Shown one piece after another: positions 1 through 6,675 of a stretch of 25,163 bases of DNA (its first letter is position 1; each line of letters starts with the position of its first letter). Below the pieces are notes generated by a model. That model was given only the letters and a program-made list of their open reading frames with translations. It did not search any database and had not been told where the DNA came from. The DNA comes from an uncultured Prevotella sp. (GTDB taxonomy: Bacteria > Bacteroidota > Bacteroidia > Bacteroidales > Bacteroidaceae), in the NCBI GenBank assembly GCA_900769055.1, contig CAAGFF010000092.1, positions 1 through 25,163 of the forward strand. The letters are read 5' to 3'. The position numbers and the translations under genes are program-made.

Positions 1-12
1 AATAAAGGTAAT

Positions 13-103
13 AAAACGCCGTTTTCCCAATCATAAAACCGCGTTTTTTACATCAGAAAACGGCGTTTTACAATCAGAAAACGCCGTTTTTCTAACCATA
101 AAA
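13..103. repeat. Array of AAAACGSCGTTTT-type near-palindromes, period 21-22 bp
   Basis: Four 13-mers of the form AAAAC-NNN-GTTTT start at 13, 35, 57 and 78. Their centres are GCC, CGC, GGC and GCC, and a decayed fifth unit (AAAATG) starts at 100. Start spacing is 22, 22 and 21 bp. Each unit after the first is preceded by a short linker ending in CAT or CAG. Each unit can form a small hairpin with an A4/T4 stem, so the array could act as a bidirectional weak terminator or as a protein-binding array. It lies beyond the 3' end of the minus-strand aminopeptidase and may continue left of the window. Confidence 0.75.
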
Positions 104-153
104 TGTAAGGGCAAAAGAGTTTTTTCTTCATCACCTGTATTCTTATACTTTTA

Positions 154-209
154 CCTTTCCCTTTCCGCCGGCTGAACCAAAGGTCGCCGGCTGAAAGGAA
201 AGGCAAAGG
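154..209. repeat. Imperfect inverted repeat downstream of the aminopeptidase
   Basis: CCTTTCCCTTTCC (154-166) pairs with GGAAAGGCAAAGG (197-209) with one mismatch. Inside it, GCCGGC (167-172) can pair with GCCGGC (186-191), and GCCGGCTGAA is also a direct repeat (167-176 and 186-195). The structure starts 20 nt past the stop codon of the minus-strand gene, where a terminator would be expected. The minus-strand transcript has no U-run after the stem, so it is better called a 3'-end stem-loop or palindromic repeat than a canonical terminator. Confidence 0.55.
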
Positions 210-228
210 CAAGCAGGTCAACGCCAAA

Positions 229-2031
229 TTAGTCAACTCCCCTACCAATTTCTTTCGTTGCCTCCCTCAGCCACTCACGCTCGTCAGCATCGACATGCGG
301 CGCAATGGCATCATAGACACGGCGATGGTAGTTGTTAAGCCACTCCACCTCCTCATCAGATAGCATGGACATGTCGATGGGAGCAGTATCAATGGGGCAT
401 AGAGTGAGAGGGTCGAACTGCAGGAACTCCCCGAACTCGGTGGTCATGTACTTCTCCACTATCATCGTGTTCTCGATGCGCACTCCGAACCGGTCGGGCA
501 GGTAAATGCCAGGCTCGTCCGTCACCGTCATGCCCTCGACAAACGGGGCAGGCATCCACTCCATGCGGAACTGGTGAGGTCCCTCATGCACGTTCAGGTA
601 TGAGCCAACGCCATGTCCCGTGCCATGCAGGTAGTTAAGTCCCTCGCGCCACATAGCTGAGCGTGCGAGTATATCCATCTGTGTTCCCGCCGCTCCCTTG
701 GGGAACTTGCACATCGCCAGTTGTATATGCCCCTTCAGCACCAATGTGTACACATGCTTCTCGTAGTCGGAGACCGGGCCGAGGGCGATAGTCCTTGTGA
801 TGTCCGTGGTACCGTCCTTATACTGTGCGCCGCTGTCTATTAGTATCATGCCATGAGGCTCCAGCGGGATGTCTGTCTCCGGCGTAGCCTCGTAATGCAC
901 GATGGCGGCATGAGTGCCATAGCCTGCGATAGTATCGAATGAGATGTCACGGAACAGCGGCTGTTGGCTGCGCAGCTCCGTCAGCTTATGGTCTACCGAC
1001 AGCTCAGTCTGGCCGCCAGCCTCAACGGCAGGCTTCAGCCATTTCAGGAACTTCACCATCGCAATGCCGTCCTTGAGCATCGCGCTCCTGTAGCCCCTTA
1101 TCTCAGCCTCGTTCTTCACAGCCTTCAATGCCGGCACTGGCGACTTGTGCCTCACCACCTCCTGGCAGGCTGCAACCTTGGCGAGCGTATAGCATGTCTC
1201 GTTGGGGTCAATGAGTATATTATAGTCGGGATAGCCTCGCAGTCCCTTTTCCACATTCTCGTAGTCGTCAACGCGTATGCCATTGTCATGCAAATACTCC
1301 ATCACGTCAGGCGCTATTTTCACCTTATTAATATATAGGGTCACGGAAGTCGACGATATGAGGAGATATGATACGAATACGGGATTGCAATGCACGTCGG
1401 TGCCGCGCATGTTCAACGTCCATGCTATATCGTCAAGTGCCGACATTAGCATTCCGTCGGCATGGAGGTCGCGCAACGCCTTCCTTATGCGCGTCACCTT
1501 TGACTTCACGTCCTCGCCGGCAAACTCCAGCGGATGGATGTTCACAGGGTCTTGCGGAACGGGCGGGCGGTCTGTCCAAATAGTCTTCAGTGGGTCGAGG
1601 TTGGTCCTGACGGTTATTCCACCTTGGCTGCGTAGGTCTGCGATAAGAGCCTCTGCGCTGGCCTGCGAGTTCACCATTCCATCGATGCCCACCTCAGGCC
1701 TTGGGCAGTCCTTCAGCTGCTGTCCCAGCCATTGTGCAATGGTGGGTGTACCGGGTATTTTCAGCTTCATCAGTTCTATGCCCGTACCCTCTATCTGTTG
1801 TGCCGCCGCTATGAAATACCGTGAGTCCGTCCACAGCGCGGCAGCATTCTCAGTCACCACAACCGTACCTGCCGAGCCGTTAAATCCCGACACCCATTCC
1901 CTACCCTTCCAATGGTCAGGAACATACTCGCCATTGTGTGGATCAGTACTTGGAAAAATGAACGCAGAGAGCTTCTCCCTGCGCAGCAGATCGCGCAAAA
2001 GCGCCAATCTATCCGTTACATTCATGCTCAT
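229..2031 (-). CDS. Xaa-Pro aminopeptidase (aminopeptidase P), M24B family, long form
   Basis: This 600-residue protein is a metal-dependent peptidase expected to remove the N-terminal residue from peptides whose second residue is proline, in the cytoplasm. It has the three-part layout of the long (about 600-aa) APP1/XPNPEP1-type enzymes: two creatinase-like N-terminal domains (about 1-320), a pita-bread M24 catalytic domain (about 320-535) and a short C-terminal M24_C domain. The five expected metal ligands are visible: D399 and D410 in DSGAQYKDGTTDIT, H473 in HGTGHGVG, E506 in TDEPGIY and E520 in RIEN. No signal peptide is seen. Two Met codons, 1 and 3, compete as start. It is divergent from mdh, and a TATCTTTG promoter lies about 28 nt upstream. 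It is longer than E. coli PepP, so I give no symbol. The family assignment is firm; peptide preference is inferred. Confidence 0.95.
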   Translation of the reverse strand: MSMNVTDRLALLRDLLRREKLSAFIFPSTDPHNGEYVPDHWKGREWVSGFNGSAGTVVVTENAAALWTDSRYFIAAAQQIEGTGIELMKLKIPGTPTIAQWLGQQLKDCPRPEVGIDGMVNSQASAEALIADLRSQGGITVRTNLDPLKTIWTDRPPVPQDPVNIHPLEFAGEDVKSKVTRIRKALRDLHADGMLMSALDDIAWTLNMRGTDVHCNPVFVSYLLISSTSVTLYINKVKIAPDVMEYLHDNGIRVDDYENVEKGLRGYPDYNILIDPNETCYTLAKVAACQEVVRHKSPVPALKAVKNEAEIRGYRSAMLKDGIAMVKFLKWLKPAVEAGGQTELSVDHKLTELRSQQPLFRDISFDTIAGYGTHAAIVHYEATPETDIPLEPHGMILIDSGAQYKDGTTDITRTIALGPVSDYEKHVYTLVLKGHIQLAMCKFPKGAAGTQMDILARSAMWREGLNYLHGTGHGVGSYLNVHEGPHQFRMEWMPAPFVEGMTVTDEPGIYLPDRFGVRIENTMIVEKYMTTEFGEFLQFDPLTLCPIDTAPIDMSMLSDEEVEWLNNYHRRVYDAIAPHVDADEREWLREATKEIGRGVD

Positions 2032-2058
2032 AATCAGAAAATTGCTAATTCGACATTA

Positions 2059-2089
2059 CAAAGATAGCGATTTTAAGAATAAACAACAA
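2059..2089 (-). promoter_or_regulatory. Bacteroidetes-type promoter for the aminopeptidase
   Basis: Read on the minus strand, TATCTTTG (2059-2066) matches the Bacteroidetes -7 consensus TAnnTTTG. TTG triplets for the -33 element occur at 2084-2086 and 2087-2089, spacings of 17 and 20 bp. Transcription would begin near 2052, giving a leader of about 20-25 nt. Confidence 0.6.
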
Positions 2090-2131
2090 AAGATAAACAT
2101 AAATTAATAACTCTTTTATCTTATTTTTTAT

Positions 2132-2139
2132 TAACTTTG
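2132..2139 (+). promoter_or_regulatory. Probable -7 element of the mdh promoter
   Basis: TAACTTTG matches TAnnTTTG and is followed by GC, as is common in this phylum. No clear TTG is present at the -33 position; that stretch is T-rich. The predicted transcript starts near 2146, giving mdh a leader of about 70 nt. Confidence 0.5.
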
Positions 2140-2216
2140 CGGTCAGATAGTGTAAAGCTTATACTAACATCTAAAAACACGAGAAATTACAAACAACATA
2201 AAAAACAATAGTAGTT

Positions 2217-3209
2217 ATGAACTTTTTAACTAATGACAAGCTTTTGATCGTCGGTGCCGGCGGCATGATTGGTTCAAACATGGTACAGAGCGCACTGATG
2301 CTCGGTCTAACCCCAAACATTTGTCTTTACGACATCTATGAGCCAGGTGTACATGGCGTATTCGACGAGATACAGCAGTGTGCCTTCCCTGGCGTAAACG
2401 TAACTTATACCGTTGACCCAGCTGAAGCTTTCACTGGTGCCAAGTATATCATTTCTTCTGGCGGTGCCCCACGTAAGGACGGCATGACACGCGAGGATCT
2501 TCTCAAGGGCAACTGCAAGATTGCTGCCGAGTTCGGTGACAACATCAAGAAGTACTGCCCAGAGGTTGAGCACGTGGTTGTTATCTTCAACCCAGCCGAC
2601 GTTACCGCCCTCACCGCTCTCATCCACTCTGGCCTGAAGCCCAACCAGCTCACATCCCTCGCAGCCCTCGACTCTACCCGTCTGCAGCAGGCTCTTGCAC
2701 TGGAGTTTGGCGTACAGCAGGACAAGGTTACCGGTGCACACACATACGGTGGTCACGGCGAGCAGATGGCTGTATTCGCATCACAGGTAAAGGTTGACGG
2801 CAAGCCATTGGCAGAGATGGGTCTTTCTGACGAGCGTTGGGAGGAAATCAAGCATCACACCGTACAGGGTGGTTCAAACATCATCAAGCTCCGTGGCCGC
2901 AGCTCATTCCAGAGCCCTGCCTACAATGCAGTGAAGATGATTGAGGCAGCCATGGGCGGCGAGGTGTTCACCCTGCCAGCAGGATGCTATGTCAACAATG
3001 ACGAGCTGGGCTATAAGAACGTGATGATGGCCATGCCTACCACTATCGACAAGACTGGCGTACACTTCACCAATCCTGTAGGTACAGAGGAAGAGCTTGC
3101 CTCTCTGAACAAGTCTTACGAGCATCTCTGCAAGATGCGCGACGAGATTGTAGGTCTTGGCATCGTTCCTCCAGTAGCAGAATGGACTGAGATGAATCCA
3201 AACCTGTAA
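2217..3209 (+). CDS. mdh: Malate dehydrogenase (NAD-dependent)
   Basis: This 330-residue cytoplasmic enzyme interconverts malate and oxaloacetate with NAD(H). In anaerobic Bacteroidetes it belongs to the oxaloacetate-malate-fumarate branch that produces succinate or propionate. The Rossmann dinucleotide motif GAGGMIG is at residues 13-19. The mobile-loop motif GGAPRKDGMTRE (82-93) carries the arginines (R86, R92) that mark a malate rather than lactate dehydrogenase. N125 lies in NPADVT. The catalytic pair is D152 in LDSTR, with substrate-binding R155, and H180 in YGGHGEQM. Length is normal for the family. The start follows a purine-poor A-rich stretch with no Shine-Dalgarno, as usual for this phylum. 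It is monocistronic: a terminator begins about 28 nt after the stop. Confidence 0.96.
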   Translation: MNFLTNDKLLIVGAGGMIGSNMVQSALMLGLTPNICLYDIYEPGVHGVFDEIQQCAFPGVNVTYTVDPAEAFTGAKYIISSGGAPRKDGMTREDLLKGNCKIAAEFGDNIKKYCPEVEHVVVIFNPADVTALTALIHSGLKPNQLTSLAALDSTRLQQALALEFGVQQDKVTGAHTYGGHGEQMAVFASQVKVDGKPLAEMGLSDERWEEIKHHTVQGGSNIIKLRGRSSFQSPAYNAVKMIEAAMGGEVFTLPAGCYVNNDELGYKNVMMAMPTTIDKTGVHFTNPVGTEEELASLNKSYEHLCKMRDEIVGLGIVPPVAEWTEMNPNL

Positions 3210-3236
3210 CTTTCACAAATCAATCATAATTTTTTG

Positions 3237-3276
3237 AAAAACTCGGGGTGCGTCCAGAAATGGGCGCACTTTTTTT
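3237..3276 (+). terminator. Intrinsic terminator of mdh
   Basis: GTGCGTCC (3248-3255) and GGGCGCAC (3262-3269) form an 8-bp stem, including one G-U pair, with loop AGAAAT. It is followed immediately by T7 (3270-3276). An A-run precedes the stem. It lies about 40 nt after the mdh stop codon. Confidence 0.88.
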
Positions 3277-3291
3277 GGCTGGGAACACAAA

Positions 3292-3386
3292 ATATCGAAA
3301 TATCGAGAACTCGAGACATCGAAATATCGAGAACTCGAGACATCGAAATATCGAGATATCGAGAACCCGAAATATCGATATCATCG
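3292..3386. repeat. 24-bp tandem repeat built from 8-mers
   Basis: Units of 24 bp start at 3294, 3318 and 3342. Each is three related 8-mers: ATCGAAAT, ATCGAGAA and CTCGAGAC. The first two copies are identical and the third is degenerate, trailing into ATCGAGAACCCGAAAT and ATCGATATC to 3386. Many sub-motifs are self-complementary (CTCGAG, ATCGAT, GATATC). Because 24 is a multiple of 3, all frames read as short peptide repeats (for example DIEISRTR), which creates false ORFs on both strands. It lies between the mdh terminator and the next promoter. Confidence 0.85.
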
Positions 3387-3505
3387 TCCCGCGAAATCCC
3401 GCCCTTCTCTCCCAAACGCCTTCGTCTCACACGCTTCTTTTAAAGAGCTAAGGGGCATCTTCCTCCTCTCAAAACAACATATTTTAAAATTTGTGCAATT
3501 AATTT

Positions 3506-3536
3506 TTGGTAGTATTACAAGAATTAGGTATTTTTG
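3506..3536 (+). promoter_or_regulatory. Promoter of the FAS1/SusCD operon
   Basis: TTG at 3506-3508 and TATTTTTG at 3529-3536 are separated by 20 bp, which fits the Bacteroidetes sigma-ABfr layout (-33 TTG, -7 TAnnTTTG). The surroundings are AT-rich. The predicted start of transcription is near 3543, some 260 nt upstream of the first gene. No competing TAnnTTTG motif was seen closer to the start codon. Confidence 0.65.
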
Positions 3537-3540
3537 CAAG

Positions 3541-3802
3541 GTGAAAGCAAAAATTAGGGTTCGAGGACAAAATTCATAGTTCCTTCCACCCAGTTACCTG
3601 AGCCTACAGCTCACTAACCAAGACCAAGAGCCAAAACGCCTAAAACCACGCGTTATGAGACCAACCTCTTGAAACGACCATACCCCACCAGAGTATGCCC
3701 AGGCACGTTTTTTTTCGCTGTCATTGCGGAAACATGGTGGCAAAATCGTATTAAAAATAGGAAATTTCTAAAAATGTTATATAACAACTAAATCGTTTAT
3801 TT
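3541..3802 (+). other. Long, possibly structured 5' leader of the operon
   Basis: No plausible gene lies in these 262 bases. Several pairings are possible. TGAGC/GCTCA (3599-3613) forms one hairpin. CAAGAG (3625-3630) pairs with CTCTTG (3666-3671) around an inner AACGC/GCGTT stem (3635-3639 and 3650-3654). CATAC/GTATG (3679-3697) forms another hairpin. TGCCCAGGCACG (3696-3707) runs into T8 (3708-3715). CCACCA (3685-3690) can also pair at long range with TGGTGG (3735-3740), which conflicts with the CATAC hairpin loop. This suggests alternative folds near a U-run, as in attenuators, but each stem is short. I do not recognise a known riboswitch. The last 60 nt before the ATG are AT-rich and look unstructured. 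Confidence 0.4.
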
Positions 3803-6661
3803 ATGAACTACCGCTTTTCTGAACTAACAAAAAAGACGATGATGTCTTTTTGCGTAGCAGCGTTATGTGGTGGGTTCGCAGCTTGTACAGACGACTATGA
3901 CCTTGACGACCCGGGCAACTATCCGAGTTGGCTTGGCAACAGCATCTTCGACGAGCTAAAAAATCCTAACCAAGACGTGCTAACCGGTACTTTTAACAAC
4001 TATGTAAAACTCATTGAAGACCTGGGCTATGCCGAGACATTGGCAAGAACAGGTTCAAAGACCGTGTTCCCCGCCAACGATGAGGCGTTTGCACGGTTCT
4101 TCAGCAACAACAGCTGGGGTGTGAGCAAATACGAGGACTTGACAGAGGCCCAGAAGAAGCTTCTGCTCTACAACTCCATGCTCGACAACGCCATCCTCGT
4201 GGAGCTGTTGTCAAACGTATCTCAAGGAAGCACCTCTGTTGCTTCGGGCATTGCCATGAAACACCAGACGGGCGCCAATGTCATTGACTCCGTGTCCTAC
4301 TTCTATGGTGCCGTTGACCTTCCAAAGAACAACAAGTATTGGGATTGGTACAACGACCACGGCATCAACCTCGTCATGGACGCCACACGTCCAATGATGG
4401 TACACTTCACCGCTGAGCAGATGACCGCCAACGACATCAGCACCACTGGTGCCAACAGCGACTTTGCCATCATCACCGGCGAAGAGTACAACGACTCTGT
4501 AACAACAGCCTACATCTTCCGTGACCGTATCATCCGTCCTGACGTTACCTGCCAGAACGGTTACATCCACCAGATGCAGGATGTCATTGTACCTCCGGGC
4601 AACATGGCCGAGCTGCTCCGCACCGACAACACCACAACCATCTTCAGCCGTATGCTTGAGCGCTTCAGTGCACCATACTATAGCCTGACAGTGACAAACA
4701 ACTACAACGACTGGGCTGTGGCTAACGGTAAGGCTACCATCGACTCCATCTTCCAGAAGAGGTACCTCAGCTCTTACTCACAGGGTACTACCCTCACACA
4801 AGACCCGAACGGTACCACTCTGAGCACCGACTACGTGCTGCCTTACGATCCAGGATGGAACGCATACTACACACAGGGTACCAACAGTAGCCTGAGCGAC
4901 GTGGCCGCAATGTTCGTTCCTTCTGACGAGGCTATGAAGAAGTACTTCCTCCCCGGTGGCGAGGGTGCGTTCCTCATCAACCGCTTCGGTAGCTTCACCA
5001 ACGACGAGGAGCACCTCATGCAGAACATCGACTCCATCCCGCAGGATATTGTCTGCGCCTTCGTGTCAATGCTCATGAAGAGCTCGTTCATCGCTGCCGT
5101 ACCAAGCAAGTTCGACAACGTTCCTGATGACTCCAACGACCCGATGGGACTCACCATCGACGAGATCAACAGGACTGAGGACGGCAAGTACGATGTGAAG
5201 ATTGCCAACAATGGTGTCATCTACATCCTCAACACCGTACACGCTCCTAACAAGTACGTTGCCGTATCTGCTCCCGCCCTGCTCAATCAGGACATGAGGG
5301 TTATGAACTGGGGTATCTTCAACAAGACCGACCGCGGAAGCAACTATGGTCTTGGTCTGAACTTCTACGCATACCTCCTGGCCATGGATGCCAACTATGG
5401 TCTGTTCATCCCCAACGACGCAGCCTTCGACAAGTACTATGTAGACCCAATCTCATTGGCTACACAGCCACGCGTGCTGCACTACTTCTACAACTCCAGC
5501 AAGTCTCCATACATCTTCTGCTCTGCAAGGAACTTCAACCCGGCGACTGGCGAGATCAGCAAGGACAGTACAAACCTTACAAACTCCCAGTTCCCTGTAA
5601 CACAGTTCATCGATATCCTCAACACCCACACCGTGGTGCTTGGCGAGGGCGAGGAAATGGGAGCCAACAAATACTACAAGACAAAGAATGGTGGTACCAT
5701 CTATTTCGACAAGGCTAACAACTTCGTTATGGGTGGCGCACAGATGGACAACGGCGTGGCACCATCCAAGATTCTGCAGATTGACAACCAGAAAAACGGT
5801 AAGTCATACACCGTTGACCATGTCATAGAGATGCCGCAGAACTCCGTATACAAGGTGCTCTCCAGCACCGAGCAGTTCTCTGACTTCTTCGACCTTTGCA
5901 ACGACGACCGTGGCGACTCCATCCGTGAGTTCGCCGGTATCTCCACAAAGACCATCGAGGGTACAAAGATTTCTCCTATGACCCGCTTCTACACCTTCCG
6001 CACTGGTGTCACCGGTTACTATGGTCTTGACTACAATGTCAACTACTTCAGCTCATACAACTACACCGTCTACGCTCCAAACAACGACGCCATGGAGATT
6101 GCACATGATAAAGGTCTGCCCACATGGGACGAGCTTGACGTAATCTTCAAGCAGTATATGGATGCTGACGATGACGACCCTGCCAAGATACAGGCTAAGG
6201 CTGAGGTACTCGCAAAGGTAGAGGCCATCAACGACTTCATCCGCTACCACTTCCAGAACAACTCCGTATATGTTGACAACACCGTTGGTGACGGCGAGTA
6301 CATGACCGCAGCTTCCGATACCCTCGGTATCGCCTATAAGGTTAATGTCCTTGGCGGCGGCAACAAGTTCACCGTTGTCGACGGCTCAGGACAGCAGGTA
6401 GAAGTCAACGGCAACGGCAAGCTCATCAACAAGATGACCCGCGACTACGTGTTTGCGAAGTCTGCACAGGACGCACGCAACCTTACTACTAACTCCATAT
6501 CCACTTCTTCATTCGCCGTAGTACATGAGATTGACAAGCCTCTCTGCAAGAACGACGGCGGACGCTATGACGGCATGTGGGCAACTGCAAAGGCCAAGAA
6601 GGGCCTCGTGGAGCATAGAAACCTCTACCTGAAAAGGCAGCAAGAAATGTATAGGAAATAA
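3803..6661 (+). CDS. Large FAS1 (fasciclin)-repeat surface lipoprotein, first gene of the operon
   Basis: This 952-residue lipoprotein has a type II signal peptide and lipobox ending FAAC, with Cys28 lipidated. The following TDDYDLDD is an acidic stretch of the kind that directs lipoproteins to the cell surface in Bacteroidetes. About four FAS1-like modules can be read, each beginning with an xxFxxLxxx helix and containing an F/Y-x-PxNDxAF-like strand. They span roughly 44-265 (VFPANDEAF), 266-480 (MFVPSDEAM), 490-680 (LFIPNDAAF) and 680-910 (VYAPNNDAM). Modules end with strands such as NGYIHQMQDVIVPP and NGVIYILNTVHAP. FAS1 domains mediate adhesion or ligand binding in other organisms; the ligand here is unknown. 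It sits 14 nt before a SusC gene and is probably a surface partner of that transporter. It has no enzymatic motifs. The fold assignment is good; the role is inferred. Confidence 0.85.
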   Translation: MNYRFSELTKKTMMSFCVAALCGGFAACTDDYDLDDPGNYPSWLGNSIFDELKNPNQDVLTGTFNNYVKLIEDLGYAETLARTGSKTVFPANDEAFARFFSNNSWGVSKYEDLTEAQKKLLLYNSMLDNAILVELLSNVSQGSTSVASGIAMKHQTGANVIDSVSYFYGAVDLPKNNKYWDWYNDHGINLVMDATRPMMVHFTAEQMTANDISTTGANSDFAIITGEEYNDSVTTAYIFRDRIIRPDVTCQNGYIHQMQDVIVPPGNMAELLRTDNTTTIFSRMLERFSAPYYSLTVTNNYNDWAVANGKATIDSIFQKRYLSSYSQGTTLTQDPNGTTLSTDYVLPYDPGWNAYYTQGTNSSLSDVAAMFVPSDEAMKKYFLPGGEGAFLINRFGSFTNDEEHLMQNIDSIPQDIVCAFVSMLMKSSFIAAVPSKFDNVPDDSNDPMGLTIDEINRTEDGKYDVKIANNGVIYILNTVHAPNKYVAVSAPALLNQDMRVMNWGIFNKTDRGSNYGLGLNFYAYLLAMDANYGLFIPNDAAFDKYYVDPISLATQPRVLHYFYNSSKSPYIFCSARNFNPATGEISKDSTNLTNSQFPVTQFIDILNTHTVVLGEGEEMGANKYYKTKNGGTIYFDKANNFVMGGAQMDNGVAPSKILQIDNQKNGKSYTVDHVIEMPQNSVYKVLSSTEQFSDFFDLCNDDRGDSIREFAGISTKTIEGTKISPMTRFYTFRTGVTGYYGLDYNVNYFSSYNYTVYAPNNDAMEIAHDKGLPTWDELDVIFKQYMDADDDDPAKIQAKAEVLAKVEAINDFIRYHFQNNSVYVDNTVGDGEYMTAASDTLGIAYKVNVLGGGNKFTVVDGSGQQVEVNGNGKLINKMTRDYVFAKSAQDARNLTTNSISTSSFAVVHEIDKPLCKNDGGRYDGMWATAKAKKGLVEHRNLYLKRQQEMYRK

Positions 6662-6675
6662 TACCCACCACGATT

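Noticed and set aside
13..103. Possible CRISPR array
   Set aside because: Units are 13 bp with 8-9 bp linkers, far below CRISPR repeat and spacer sizes, and there are no cas genes.
48..248. 66-codon minus-strand ORF over the repeat array
   Set aside because: It overlaps the 3' end of the aminopeptidase and is composed mostly of repeat sequence.
1277..2107. 276-codon plus-strand ORF opposite the aminopeptidase
   Set aside because: It is antisense to a gene with all five metal ligands conserved, and its translation is low-complexity Ser/Arg-rich with no recognisable domain.
3292..3386. Possible CRISPR or clustered spacer array
   Set aside because: It is a gap-free tandem repeat with no unique spacers.
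3224..3443. Overlapping ORFs on both strands reading short peptide repeats (DIEISRTR, LDISMSRV)
   Set aside because: They are produced by the 24-bp repeat, whose length is a multiple of 3. They also run through the mdh terminator and have no promoter or homology that I can recognise.
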